A DNA stretch of 64,000 bases from Enoplolaimus lenunculus (lineage: Eukaryota; Nematoda; Enoplea; Enoplida; Thoracostomopsidae), in contig JASANG010002583.1 in assembly GCA_030248215.1 (NCBI GenBank), forward strand, positions 1 through 64,000, in the 5' to 3' direction. This document shows positions 10,920-22,569 of the stretch, one piece after another (position 1 is the first letter of the stretch; each line of letters begins with the position of its first letter). The notes beneath the pieces were generated by a model. It ran no database searches. It worked only from the letters and a program-made list of their open reading frames with translations, and was not told where the DNA came from. The position numbers and the translations under genes were made by a program.

Positions 10920-11435
10920 ATATAATAAATAGTAACATTTCGGTTATTGTTTATTAACATGTGAATTTTATTCAAAGGCGTTCAATCAACTGAACATAGG
11001 CTTACGAATTGCAAACATAACCGGTGCCACGTTTGCATCCCAATGCCCTTGAAAACTTAAAATACAGCAAGTTTACATTAAAATTGTAATTTTAACTAAT
11101 TTTTCAATTAGAATTGGCCATAAGTTGTTGTTTAAAAGAACATTTCCCTCCGGCAACTTAAACTATCATATTACTTGTATCTGTGTGTCTATGCTATACC
11201 TGTATGATGCGCCGTATCAATGCAACAAATACATGAGACTGACAAGCAATTTGTGACAGGATATCATTCATTTTCAATTAAACGATGAAATAGTGAGATT
11301 TTAACGCAAAGTAACAATTTCAGGCCTTACGGGCAAATAATAGCTTGACTGTACAACAAAGCAACGATGGGAAAGTTTCACTTTTAATTGTTCATTGGTA
11401 CAACAATATTCTCAACCATGAGAGATAATTGAAAT
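10920..11435. other. Non-coding, no feature recognised
   Basis: No open frame, exon or shared repeat recognised. Confidence 0.35.
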
Positions 11436-11612
11436 GGCCCATGTATAGAACAGGGCCGGATCGTTTCCGACGTGGCTGTAATAGAGTCAGTTTAAACTTT
11501 AGACTAACTTTTTTGCTTAAGCTTACAGGCTTAGGAATAAGCTTATCCTTACACTTAGGTTTATAGCAATATGCTTATAACTACTGTTTCGGCTCTATTC
11601 TATACATGAGCC
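11436..11612 (+). mobile_element. TTAGGC-array MITE, family A, copy 3
   Basis: Ends GGCCCATGTATAGAACAGG and CTATTCTATACATGAGCC. The GGCCGGATCG block and TAATAGAGTCAGTTTAAAC follow the left end as in copy 1, but the hexamer array is short and worn. Confidence 0.85.
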
Positions 11613-12071
11613 ATAGGAATAATACAGATGACAATAATTCAAGGTTCACGATATAGTTGTAGGTATATTACAAATTTGCAAACCTGCGGAACATTAAAGG
11701 AATCGTCATATACTGCAGCAAAATTCCAAATGTTCAAAGGTTAGCTACTTGCCAAACAACTTGACAACCCCTGAATATTGAATACCTTGGTCGCTGGCTA
11801 ATCTAGTGAGCCATCAGAAAATGCTCCTTACATACGGGTTTGGACATTTCATAAAAGTTATACATAACCAAAATTCGTATCCAGTACCGTTTCGAACGGT
11901 GTTTAATTGAAGTTTCACGACTATTCTTGAAAACCAACGAATATGAAGTCTCAATTTGAATTTTTCAACTTCGATGAATATGAATTTCGCATGATCCCAC
12001 CAGCATCGCGACGGTCAAATTTCGATCACAATTTTGATGGTACCAAACGAACAGCGGTCTGATGTGCACAG
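11613..12071. other. Non-coding, no feature recognised
   Basis: No gene or repeat recognised. Confidence 0.35.
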
Positions 12072-12155
12072 GGCAGGGATAGGTGTTAACCGAGACCGAG
12101 GCCTGGACTATCGGTAGCGGCCATGAAAAGTCTCTGTCTCGGGGTTAATTTGTGT
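12072..12155. mobile_element. GAGACC-rich element fragment, copy 2
   Basis: CAGGGATAGGTGTTAACCGAG, then GACCGAGGCCTGG and AGTCTCTGTCTCGGGG, match one end of the GAGACC family. The other end was not found, so this copy is truncated or too decayed. Confidence 0.5.
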
Positions 12156-12679
12156 TCAGCACCGAGAAAAAAATTAAAATTGACAAAATATAAATTCTTT
12201 ACAATGAGTTTTTTTCGTGCGTTCAATGTAAACTTTATGTCGCTGTAAATTAAATATGAGCTCCATCAAAATAGTGAGGCTAAATTCTGTCTCCGCTGTT
12301 GTGTGTGTGTATCAAATGCGGATACAGGGGTAAACCGGTGTGGCCAGATACCCTGGTCCCTGAACCGAAATATTACTCAGGCATCGAGTAGGCATAAATT
12401 CCTAAGAAGTTGTGCTGGTATATTTTTGCTCCATTTCATTAAAGGCACAACCCCTTTTAAAATTCTAGATCCGCGAGCAAGGTCGTTTATACTCTCAAAT
12501 CCCAAGAGATCAATATACACTTAGTAGTGTAATTCAGAGTTGAATACAAAGACTCGATAATGTATGATTACTGCTAGTTGGGTATCATACTGCGACCTTG
12601 ACTGTGTGGGAAAATTTGGGTATTTAATATATACGCATTAACTTTTGGACAAGTGGTGGAAGTTAATCATAGCTCAACT
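12156..12679. other. Non-coding, no feature recognised
   Basis: A 73-codon open frame near 12.30-12.52 kb has no motif or splice support. Confidence 0.35.
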
Positions 12680-12853
12680 GGCCAATGTTACTTTACAGGG
12701 CGTAACAGTAGATTAAGCGTATTCCTAAGCTTAAGTCTAAGCATTGCAAAAATGAGTTCCTAAGCCTAAGCGAAAAAATGTAATCTAGAATATAAAACCT
12801 ACTTCTTTATAGACCCACCTGAAACCTGGACGCCCTTTAAAGTAACATGGGCC
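12680..12853 (-). mobile_element. TTAGGC-array MITE, family A-prime, copy 2
   Basis: Ends GGCCAATGTTACTTTACAG and TTTAAAGTAACATGGGCC. The array reads CCTAAG on the plus strand and the GAAACCTGGACGCCC arm lies on the right, so the copy is in reverse orientation. Confidence 0.83.
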
Positions 12854-14705
12854 GCTCAGTTTATGACATATTTAAAATGGTTGGATATCCAGTTGTTCAG
12901 CCATGCGTATCTTGCGTTATATTATATCTTTTAAATATTGTTGTCGAATAATAGTGCATCACTTTACACCTATAATCTTGTCGCAGAATCTGAGAGTTGA
13001 AGTTAAAAGTACTAAATTTGGCTCCTATTAACTTCTTTTATGAAACCGAAACGCACAAAATTTAAACAAGCCAACAAAATCAGGCAGTGAAAACAACACT
13101 CGGTCAGTGAATTAAAAGGAGCCCATAATAATGGGAACCAGTGTGGCCGCTGTCTCAGGCCCCACCCTCGCCTTTAACGCGACCGTGTCGACCGGCAAAA
13201 TTGACAATTTTAAATATAAAAATGTTCGTTGACCTATGCTTTTGCAACAACACATTTTGGTGGCTCACCAGTACAAATCCGATATCAATACGCCGAAATG
13301 GACATACTTAGCCCCTGACTGAATGAAAACAATATATTTAAATTTGCATTAGACCAGTGAAACGTAGCCAAATCGCGGGGAATATATTTTTTACAACTTT
13401 TGTTAGTATTCTTCGATGTGAACAGTTATATAAATGTTGTATGTTCTATGGGAAATTCAAACAGATGGAAATATATATGTATTGATAAGAGCAGAATTCG
13501 TTTCGTTTAACGCGCATTTGCGATTCGCAAATACATCTACAAACTGCAGTAAGATTACACTTTCTGTAACCTGTCTCAGTCGACTTAGTTTCACGGCTAA
13601 TTTAATCTACTTGAACCTTTAATATTTCCTTCTTTATGCAGACCGAACGATGCAGTTTGAATTAATATTGACCTGAATATTATATCAAATATGCAAAGTG
13701 CACAAATACTGCATGTATTAATTATTTAAGCGTTGGGAAAATTCGTTTGTAGAAATAGGATTATAATTGCAATAGTGTTCGACAATATTCAGTGATGCAG
13801 AAAGCGACATGTTTCTACTGGACTATAGAGTTCGATACGTACTGGATAACAGTGGCGGATCCAAGATGGAGCACCCGGAGCATGGCAACCCAAAAACTGG
13901 ACAAAACCAAAATTTTAACATTTAGGACAGATGCTAAAATTGTGTTCGGCTTTCGCTCACGAGTACTGCACGTCGCCGCCGTCAAGAATTTCTAGATTCA
14001 CCACAGCTAGGCAGCTACACTAATGTAGGCTTTGTATCTTAAAATTAATACATTAGTAAAATTGCTATAAATTTATCAACTCAATGTTTTTGATGGTAAC
14101 AACAATTAGCGCAGTTATCATTAAAATAGTGCTATCCAAATTTATGATAAAAAATGTACCACATCAGACAGAAATATCACAGGACATAAAGCTATTAACG
14201 CTATCGTGTCTCACGCTAGAAGAACTTTTTATACAGATCACATCCTACTCGCACAAAGTATAGATCCCGTTGCCAAGAATCAGAAGTCTTATCGGCCACA
14301 AATCGTTGATCTAAGCAAATCAGCAGGGGCGGAACATAATCGAGAACAAGTGAAGCCACGCCCTTAAGGCCCGCTACTCCGAGAGTCCAATGACCAGTGT
14401 TTCAAAAATGAAAATTTTTAATGGAGATTGGAAAAGTATTTTTTGACACTTTTATTTCTATTTCAACTTTGTATTTCCCCGCATGATAAATCGAATCGGC
14501 CTCGGGGCTGAGTCAGCTCACAATCCGCCCATGCAAGTACGTAGTTAAATTCAACGCGTTACTAAGCGTTGGTCAAAGTTCTTGCTTGACAGAAAAGCCC
14601 AAAACTGTTTCAGAAAAAATAGTTTCTGTCATACGCAAAAGATATCAACAAAATCTATTTAAAATGTGTTGGTCTTGCGCGTAATTATACCACGATATCA
14701 TTCTA
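12854..14705. other. Non-coding, one isolated GGATCC-type end
   Basis: No gene was found in this long stretch. At about 13,852 the sequence AGTGGCGGATCCAAGATGG resembles one end of the GGATCC-ended family, but no partner end was found nearby, so it may be a solo fragment. Confidence 0.35.
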
Positions 14706-14918
14706 CACTGCCAAAAGACAGTGAGTCAAATTGACTCTCTCCGAAATAGACTCTACGGAACTAAACAAACTAAGTCAAAATTCGATTCCGCCCGAGTCAA
14801 ACGTGTGACGTACTGAGTCGAGTTTGACTCTGGTGGAGTCGAATTTTTACTCAGTTTGTGTAGTCCCGTAGAGCCTATTTCGGAGAGAGTCAATTTGACT
14901 CACCATTTTTTTGCAGAG
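14706..14918. mobile_element. GAGTCAAATTGACTC palindromic MITE, family C, copy 5
   Basis: Ends CACTGCCAAAAGACAGTGAG and CTCACCATTTTTTTGCAGAG are flanked by TA on both sides. The arms carry GTCAAATTGACTCTCTCCG and CGGAGAGAGTCAATTTGAC, which are nearly exact complements. Confidence 0.88.
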
Positions 14919-14919
14919 T

Positions 14920-15403
14920 AGCGTTTCAAGAGTTTCATTCAAGACCCTAAAGTGTTATTCATATTTGAATACGTATTTCAATATTCAATGCATAATTGAA
15001 GGCGATTTGAAATCTACCCCAATAACTATTCAGTAGTACAGTATCGATGCATGTTCATTTTCCATACCAGCGTCGTGAGCTACGAATCATCAGAGAGTTG
15101 TAATAAATCTTACAGTAGAGCGAAAACATGGTTACTATCAAATGTTATAAAATGCGACGCTAAACCTCAAAATTTAGAAGTGACATAAAACATTTAGTAA
15201 TGGTACTTAATGCGTCTAAATATGCATATTAGCGCTGTAATGTTATCTGTATAGTTTGATGCTTTGAACCTAATACTAAAATGCCGCAAAGTTTTGAAAC
15301 AAAACTGAGTTAAAATGGGAATGCATATAATTGCATCATAAACGTTTTACAGTAATATCTTCCGACTGCTACGAATATATATATATGTATATATATTATT
15401 GCC
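14920..15403. other. AT-rich non-coding with a TA microsatellite
   Basis: No gene is seen. An alternating TA run lies at about 15,376-15,399. Confidence 0.4.
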
Positions 15404-15655
15404 AAAATTAGCATGGAAAAATTTGGCCCCATTAGAAAATTTTCAATCTTGCTTGTAACTCATTGAAAACCATTGTGTGCCCCTCCTGAAGAATTTTTAG
15501 CCCAACCTAGCGCAGTGAGCTGGCTACGGGCTTGCAAATTTTGCCCCCTCCCCTAGATAATTTTCAATCTCACTTGTAAGTCATTTAAAACCCTTGTATG
15601 CCCCTCCTGAAAATTTTTGAGCAGTCTCTAGCACGGTGAGCTGGCTACGGGCGCG
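15404..15655. mobile_element. Family D element, tandem partial duplication, copy 2
   Basis: GTGAGCTGGCTACGGGC occurs twice, about 120 bases apart. Each is preceded by a matching block with CAATCT(T/C)(G/A)CTTGTAA, a CATT-AAAACC word and GCCCCTCCTGAA. Only the right ends of family D are present, so two adjacent right halves or a tandem duplication are likely. Confidence 0.6.
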
Positions 15656-15992
15656 TGCGATATATAACAGCGAAAAAATTGCGAACGAGATGTCCAACAC
15701 AATTTTAGTAGTAGGTCTTACAACAAAAGTTTACATTTGGTTCGTACTGATAGACGCAAGGCCTGGGTGGCATCCATGGATATGATTTCGGACAACTTGA
15801 TTGTCGCAGTACGAACATGAAAATCTCGTTTAGCACCTGTATGGATACTCGGCAGAACATTTATTAGATAAAGAATGAGTTCGCTAAATTTTGTTTTGCT
15901 TCAATGTTGGTTTTTGCTTCTATAAAATAAATTTAATTAGTTTTTGGCTGACAAATTTTAAGTTAACATTCAACGGCCTGTACTGTTTCATT
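15656..15992. other. Non-coding, no feature recognised
   Basis: No gene or repeat recognised in this gap. Confidence 0.35.
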
Positions 15993-16135
15993 GGCCCATG
16001 TATAGAACAGGGCCGGATCGTTTTCCGGAGGGGCTATAATAGAGTCAGTTAAAGCTTTCGACTAATTTTTTTGCTTAGGCTCAGGCTTACAAATATGCTT
16101 ACACTACGGCTCTGGCCCTGTTCTATACATGGGCC
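15993..16135 (+). mobile_element. TTAGGC-array MITE, family A, copy 4
   Basis: Ends GGCCCATGTATAGAACAGG and CCTGTTCTATACATGGGCC are an exact inverted pair. The hexamer array is nearly lost (one TTAGGCTCAGGC run). This is the shortest complete copy in the window. Confidence 0.88.
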
Positions 16136-16253
16136 ATTTAATTAATACACAAATTGAGCTATTGACTTAGTTTAAAGTTTCATTGTCAACGATTACAAGC
16201 GGTGGAAACGCAAGTCCACGTGTGTGTCCTTCGAAATCCAAGGATTCTTTTAC

Positions 16254-16432
16254 CAGTGGCGGATCCAGGATCTCAAAATGGGGGGCCCCAAAATTTCACA
16301 GGTAATAAATTTACTTTTGACCCACATACAAACCACGACCTATTGTCACAAAATTGCTAAGTATATAATTTTTGTCGAGATGCTGTTGGGGGGGCCACGG
16401 CCGGGTTGGCCCCCCCCATGGATCCGCCATTG
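16254..16432 (-). mobile_element. GGATCC-ended MITE, family B, copy 1
   Basis: The ends are AGTGGCGGATCCAGGATC and CCATGGATCCGCCATTG. Next to them are G-rich and C-rich runs, and the core holds GGTAATAAATTTACTTTTG, CAAACCACGA and TATATAATTTTTGTCGAGAT. The copy is reversed relative to those at 17.14 and 23.58 kb. Confidence 0.85.
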
Positions 16433-16814
16433 TCTTTTACTTATACACCGTTCCTTCGATTGACAATCAAATGCAAATAAGCTTAAACGCTCTAGTAAAA
16501 CAAATAATACTGTCAGAAAAGCACATCGTAAGTTTTAAGCGACACGACTCAATGCTAAGCTGTTTAAACTTTCCCACAGTAAATTCTGAATTGCAATATA
16601 CACGTGAGTGCTGTCAGGCTTTAAATTGCTGCCGAATTGCAAAAAACTGCGTCTTCTAAGAACGAATGCGAGAAGTAATAAACAGCAAACCATACAAATA
16701 TTGCTTTTTGACCAAAGAAAGTCAGAAATCTTGGCTTTTGAATAAGAAAATATATTTCACTTCGTGGTGCCGATAAAAATGAATGAGTTATTGTCGATCA
16801 AAAAACTTGGCAAA
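16433..16814. other. Non-coding, no feature recognised
   Basis: No gene or repeat recognised. Confidence 0.35.
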
Positions 16815-16982
16815 AGTTTTAGCTATCTCATCTTGCTAGGGGGGGCTAAAAACTTCAGGAGGGGCATTCAAGGGTTTGTAATGAGTTACAAGCAAGGTTG
16901 AAAATTTTCTAAGGAGGGAGGGCAGAATTTGTCCAGGGGGGTAGGAGCCTCTCCTGCCCCCTTTGGCTACGGGCCCGCCCAG
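16815..16982 (-). mobile_element. GGGCCCGTAGCC-ended MITE, family D, copy 3
   Basis: The segment runs from CTTGCTAGGGGGGGCTAAAA through GAGTTACAAGCAAGGTTGAA to TTGGCTACGGGCCCGCC. The left terminal repeat seems worn. The G-rich runs and the central AAGCAAGGTTGAAAA word identify the family. Confidence 0.65.
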
Positions 16983-17140
16983 GAAGTGTTTGACTAGAAA
17001 GAAGGTTTAGCTTTATAGGCAGAAAGAAAACACTTCGGAAAGAAATGGTTATCCAATTGTATAATAGTAAAATACGCAAAAGTGTGGCCTGACCGGGACG
17101 TCAAGTGCAGTCGGAATTTGTCTTTCAAAAATGCTGCCGT

Positions 17141-17316
17141 CAATGGCGGATCCATGGTGGGGCCACCCCGGCCGTGGCCCCCCCAACAGCATCTCCACAA
17201 AAATTATATAGCAATTTTATGGCAATAGTTCGTGGTTTGTGTGTGGGTGAAAAAATTAGTTTATTACCTGTGAAAATTTCGCCCCCCCCATTTTGAAATC
17301 CTGGATCCGCCACTGG
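17141..17316 (+). mobile_element. GGATCC-ended MITE, family B, copy 2
   Basis: Ends CAATGGCGGATCCATGG and CCTGGATCCGCCACTGG. The interior follows the order CCCCGGCCGTGGCCCC, AGCATCTC, AAAATTATATAGCAA, TTCGTGGTTTGTGTGTGGG and TTTATTACCTGTGAAAA. It is nearly the same as the copy at 23.58 kb. Confidence 0.88.
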
Positions 17317-17442
17317 CTGCCGTATTTGAAGAAATGTTTTGATTGAAGAAAAATCTTAGTACTTTTTTCTAAAACAGGCAACACCAAATACCCAATACTG
17401 TGTCTAACGTTTCACTGGGTCTATTACCGGCTACGTAGTGCG

Positions 17443-17876
17443 GGCCTTCAGAGTGGGACATTACCCGCGGGTACCAGCGCTTACTCGTGGGGTACACGCG
17501 GGTCGGCTAACGAATTGACAGGCGCGGTATACCCGCGGGTAAAGATTTTTATCACGCGGGTAAAAATTCACAGTTTTTACCCGCGGCAAACTTTACGCGG
17601 TTGTCTGCTTTATTTCTGGTCAGGTGCGGCTCGCACTTTATTTAGCTGGGTTTGAAATGTTGTTGTTTCTAGTAAATTTCATTTGTAAAATTCATTGAAG
17701 CTATATCGCAAAACATCTTTAAAACATCGGTTTGACTTCAGGTGCGGGTAAAAGGTGGCTCGTGGGTAGATCTTTTTTGCGCGGGTATACCCGCGCGTAA
17801 AAAACTCTTGTTTGCGCGGGTAAAGCGGGGATCAGATAAAAAACTCCTTACCCGCTTCCCAAATCTGGCGGCCTTA
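17443..17876. mobile_element. CCCGCGGGTA-rich inverted-repeat element
   Basis: Repeated TACCCGCGGGTA-type words fill both flanks of an AT-rich core that includes TTTGAAATGTTGTTG. The outer ends GGCCTTCAGAGTGGGA and TCCCAAATCTGGCGGCC are an imperfect inverted pair. Open frames across it on both strands follow the repeated words and are not genes. Confidence 0.6.
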
Positions 17877-17990
17877 TACCACAATGGAAATTGCAAGCAA
17901 ACTTGCGTACGAAGATTTGATAGTTTGCTTGGATATCGGTATAAAACACAATAATTGAGATAAATCAAACCTCGTGAAACAGCTATTCAG

Positions 17991-18123
17991 GTCCGCAGCC
18001 AGCTCGCCTTGCTGGGCCGGGGGCTAAAAACTATTCAGGAAAGGCATTCAAGGTTTTTCAATGAGTTACAAGCAAGGTTGAAAACGGCCAAAATTTTTTC
18101 AGGGCTTGACTACGGGCCCGCAG
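17991..18123 (-). mobile_element. GGGCCCGTAGCC-ended MITE, family D, copy 4
   Basis: Left end GGTCCGCAGCCAGCTCGCC and right end GACTACGGGCCCGCAG surround the family word GAGTTACAAGCAAGGTTGAA. It lies about 55 bases past the splice donor of the Fringe exon, so it sits in the start of that gene's first intron. Confidence 0.72.
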
Positions 18124-18176
18124 CTATTAAGGGGCAAGCTTTACTTAAATAATCGAACGAAGTTTCGTTCGCTTAC

Positions 18177-18731
18177 CTCATCAGGTGCCAAATTCCACCA
18201 TGTATCGATAATTGTCCTGATACGTGTCGCATGGTATACTTCGGTTGTTTTTATCGAAATATACACTGATGGTATGAAAGTCGACGTCGACCGAGTAAAC
18301 CCAACGCTCTGTTGTGATTGCTTGTTGCGTTCAACAAGAGTTTGACGCTCGAAATACCGGTTTTGCGTTTCAACAGAAATTGAAATTGTGTTACTGTCCG
18401 CAATTGCAGGCGGCACGGTCGCACGCCGAGATCTTGATCCATCTTGAATCATCATTGAAGTTTCGGGGTCTTGCTGAACGGCGTTTGTTACCGTTTGAGG
18501 TGGATAGTTTAAAGCTAATATAGTAAATATTATCGATAGGCATATCATCAGCGTTGCGAGTGCTAGCTTCAGTGTACACTGTGACGGAAAATGAAATTTT
18601 TGTTGGAGCCCAGGTGAGCCTATTGTTCGGTACAGAGACGGGGACGAAGTCAGAGAGCATGGAGCAGCGTTGGTCGATGTATGAACGTCAATCATTACAT
18701 GAGGTATTTTGCTTATATCGCGAGCGCCCAT
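18177..18731 (-). CDS. fng: Fringe-type glycosyltransferase, first coding exon
   Basis: An open exon of 185 codons starts at MGARDIS and ends at a good donor (GAG, then GTAAGC). Residues 55-75 (LKLALATLMICLSIIFTILAL region) form one membrane span after a polar N-terminus, as in a type II Golgi enzyme. RSRR at 100-103 resembles the pro-protein cleavage site known in fringes. Residues 156-180 (VYISIKTTEVYH, then RTIIDTWW) match the start of the Fringe catalytic domain, where family members read like DLFIAVKTT and LLDTW. Fringe adds N-acetylglucosamine to O-fucose on Notch in the Golgi. The DDD metal site and the rest of the catalytic domain would lie in later exons at lower coordinates; none was found down to position 1. 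The start could instead be MIDVHTS at residue 13. Confidence 0.8.
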
Positions 18732-18900
18732 ACAGCTCACGTGTATACGGCAACAATCAATTATTGTATATGTGATAATAATTCAAAATTTGCTCTGCAA
18801 TAATAAAATAGCAACAGCAGCGTTATTAAGTTTACTATAATTGCAAGTTTACTATAATTGCATATGACTTATGTCTCATGTTTCTGCTTCACTTGCGAGC

Positions 18901-19293
18901 AATGGCGGAGCTATGGGGGGCACCCCGGCCGTGGCCCCCCAAACAGGATCCCGACAAAAATTATATAGTGTTAATTGCTGTTCTACGCTGTTTATTTCTC
19001 TGTTTTATACACAATAGTACCACGCTTTAAAATTTCGAACTCGCCTTTGTTTGGTCCTGGAGTCATTTATGCGCTACAATTAGGGATAATAGACATTTAT
19101 GAACTCTAACAATGGTTTAAGGACTCTATCCGCTTACGGACTCTTATTAGGGATACGGACTCTTATTAATTGTGACTCAAAATGGGGACCCCACCTCTTA
19201 TTTGGGTCACTATAGTATGGGTCAAAAATAAGTTTATTACCTGTAAATTTTTGCCCCCCCCCCCCCCATTTTGAGATCCTGGATCCGCCAGTG
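18901..19293 (+). mobile_element. GGATCC-ended MITE, family B, copy 3, with insertion
   Basis: Left end AATGGCGGAGCTATGGGG and right end CCTGGATCCGCCAGTG are family B. About 220 extra bases lie in the middle (about 18,967-19,217), where a TTCGTGGTTTGTG segment is missing. The insert shares GGACTCTTATTA, GGGACCCC and GGTCACTATAG words with the element at 22.73-23.12 kb, so another element has entered and part of the host was lost. Confidence 0.75.
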
Positions 19294-20286
19294 TTTGCGA
19301 GCGTTTTTTCCAAATTATATATTACATGGCACGACGGTCAGAAATTTTTGAATCCGCCATTATTACCTCGTCAATCGTATTTTTGAACAAACCACAATTA
19401 TTGGTTGCAGTATACTTTTCTCTTGCGACCCGAGGCCGTCTGACTCAGGGTCTTTTACCAGCATGGTGGCCACGTGTCTTAGATGTACTGCGTGTAAGAT
19501 GAAAAGACGTACTTTGGCCGCTGTCAAAGTATAGCGCAACCCGTAGCGTCTATTAGAAACCTGAATTTGGGTATAAGAAGTTTGACGTTCACTGAAGCAA
19601 CATATACAGTAACCATAAGCAAATTTAATTCATTTTGTTTACTAAAGTAGGACAACGCCCTGTGACACCAGATAAGATTAGAAATCGTCTAAATGCTTCA
19701 AATACTTTGAATGCCAACATATCAAAGCAACTAAACTTGCTGAATCCACAAGTTCGCAGAGCGAAAAATGTTCGCGTATATTAATCATATTGGCTTAGTT
19801 TGCATTTAAATCAATGGAATACAAATACAGTTAAATGTCAGCCTCTTTTTGGGTGTCTAAAATTAATTAAAATCAGTAACACAGAATTTATAATTTGTAA
19901 AACAATCATCAATTGGGTTAGTCCTCCGTGGTCTGGTAAAATTTGTTCTCACAGCGTAATCTGCAAGGCTTCATTATTGGCATGGTGCACTTTAGCAATA
20001 TAATGCAATTTATAATGTTAAAATTGCAATTAAATTGGTGAAGTATAGCAGAAAACTGCTTGTAAATTAGGTAATATCATCTCAGATATCTTATTGCTTA
20101 TACAGTGGTCGCTGTATGACGAACGTGAAAAGAGTGCAGACGAAAACAACGCATTTTACGGTTACCAAATCTTTTTACCCAAAATTACCAAATTCAAGCA
20201 AAAACAACAACCGTATAACATCTACACCTTTAGATTGAAAAAATCAAATCAAATCAAGCCAATTTATTAACCAAATACATACCTAT
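19294..20286. other. Non-coding, no feature recognised
   Basis: No gene is seen. A lone AATCCGCCATTATTACC word near 19.35 kb could be a family B scrap. Confidence 0.35.
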
Positions 20287-20651
20287 CAGGGTGCAACCGG
20301 AGGTGAACATACCGGAGCCGGAGCCGAGGTCAACGAAACTTGCCGGAGCCGGAGCCGAAGATGAGGCGAAATTAGGTGATAAAAATGATGCTTAATTAGT
20401 TAACTTTAGCCAATATCTGCAATACATTGTTAAGTTGTTTACTTTACGTTGATTTTCTGGGAAATTTCGGAAATTCTTTTATGAAAATTGTGACAAAAGT
20501 AAAATGAAACACACTAAACAGATAAATTTTGCTAAATTACACAAATCTTAACTACCGAAACGGTCGGAACCTCCGGCAAAAATTCTACCGGTGGCGGAGA
20601 CCGTGACCGATTTTCTGCCAGAGCCGGAGGCAGACCTCCGGATGTATCCTG
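20287..20651. mobile_element. CCGGAGCCGGA hAT-type MITE with exact 8-bp duplication, copy 2
   Basis: Ends CAGGGTGCAACCGGAGG and CCTCCGGATGTATCCTG, flanked by ATACCTAT at 20,279-20,286 and 20,652-20,659. An eight-base target duplication with CAG...CTG ends is the hallmark of hAT elements. The interior matches the 9.40 kb copy, including TTTAGCCAATATCTGCAATA. Confidence 0.92.
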
Positions 20652-20659
20652 ATACCTAT

Positions 20660-22569
20660 GTACATGTAAATGTTACATAATACTGGTACATAGTATGTAC
20701 ATATATGACGTGTGCTAGGAGCAAGTTTAGAGTTGCTTGTTGCTGATTTAGATAGAATTATGACTAGAAAGGGAACACGACCTCTTACATCTAATCTAAC
20801 TTTCTACTGAATGCTAAAAACAGATCGAGGTTTATGTATGCAAATGCTTACAAAAATATATACAACGTTGCATCTTCAACTGGATATTTAATCAAAAATC
20901 GGCAATCGTCCACAATGGCGTACAATTGATTCTTACAACACAATTTTCAATTCCCTTGGCTCATATCGGACTAAGCGGTAGCGTTTGTGTTTGCTACTGG
21001 TGGCATGGATAATATGAACGGCGTTACGCCCACAAATCACATTTTCTTTTGCAGTTTAAATCTACTTTTTTGTTACTTAAATGACAATTCAAAAACTCCC
21101 GGATCCAAACTTCAAAGTAAAACATATTAAACAGGCGTTTCCAGGTAAAATTAAAACCAACTAGCGCTCTTATCGAGTTAAAAACTGAACACGAGTTCAT
21201 TAAATATACACAAGCAATAGAGTCACGTTTGTATACGGGCTAGCTCTCCCTCAACGTTCAAAATCTTAAATCTAAAACCTCTTCTTACAGACATCACACT
21301 ACATTCTGCCTATGGACGTAGAATATTTAACATTGGAATTATAATTTCAACAATTGTCATTCGTTTCTCGTACTGTATTTAAAACGTAAAAGAAATGAAC
21401 AATATTTTAGACTTCAATCTCATTCTTATAGACAAATAAGTGGTTTTGTAAACGCACTATCACGTCTTTGAATTGCACGTTCAGTAGTGCGTTTGCAGAT
21501 ATTTAGAAATATATAAACGTTGATTATGGTCATTCTATTTATATGGAACGCTGGGAACAATATGAGACTCGCTTCGTAAAATCAATAAGCTAACTTGAAA
21601 TTAGGGTCCATATTTTCAAATGTATACAGCAACTATCATCAGTTGGTAATAAGTTATCAAACTCGTTATTAACTATTGCACTTGTTGAACTCAAAGGTGT
21701 AGAGCAAATCATATGCGAAAAATGTGCTGAATTTTGAACCTCAGTATTCGCTGGTTCGAACGTTACAAAACCTATACAGCAACTGGTGCTACGTGCTACA
21801 CACATTTGAGAATACGGGCCTAGAAAAACGAAAAATATTTGCAATTAGCATGACGTTAATTCCATTAATACCAGGTAAAGGTATATTGTTCGGCTTCGTA
21901 GCAAGAGAGAGAAGCGAATACCTAAAATATATTTCACCTTCAAGAAACAATTGAATGCTTTTATAAGTCATGTGAAGTCCGCACATGAAACTTTGAAATC
22001 ATTTTGGCCCTTTACCACGTTGGAGCTGACAACGCATCTGTATATATATTGTTATCAGCAAGCAACCTGATCCGACCTGTTATGAGCTGTCTGACGATGC
22101 CAGTAATAAGCACTTACTTACTTACCTACAATCACTTTAGTACAGAGAATATATTTGTGTTTTGCAACAATACTCAAACAAAGAAACATTAAAAACTGAA
22201 AACAAAAACTGAAAAGTGACCTCGGAAATTCGTAAACACTGGAAATTGAAATGTATTAAAACAATTAAAAAATGTTGAATATTGCGAGCTCAAACTCAAA
22301 TTTTAACGTCGATCATCAAAATATTTTTTATAAACTCACATTAGAAAATTGAAATCGCTTTGAAAAAACGTAGTATATCGTAATCTGACTGATGATGGTG
22401 CAAGAATATTTACAAACTGCCGATTTTGAGCGTAATACGTATTTGCTGGTAACGTTTTATCACCATTTAGCTTCATGATTGAGGAAATATGCGTTTGAGG
22501 TTATGCCCTAAGTCCTGCGGTTGTTTATAAAACCCTGTTTTATTACTGGACATTCTAAACCAAGGAGAA
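20660..22569. other. Non-coding, no feature recognised
   Basis: Opposed short open frames at about 21.59-21.99 kb show no motif and no clear splice borders. No element ends were identified in this nearly 2-kb stretch, the longest repeat-poor gap outside the kinesin gene. Confidence 0.35.

Noticed and set aside
11684-11715. A 30-base open stretch between AG and GT on the minus strand as a Fringe exon
   Set aside because: It is too short, has no Fringe motif and would be expected by chance.
17738-17968. Overlapping frames on both strands
   Set aside because: They track the CCCGCGGG repeats of an inverted-repeat element and contain no domain.
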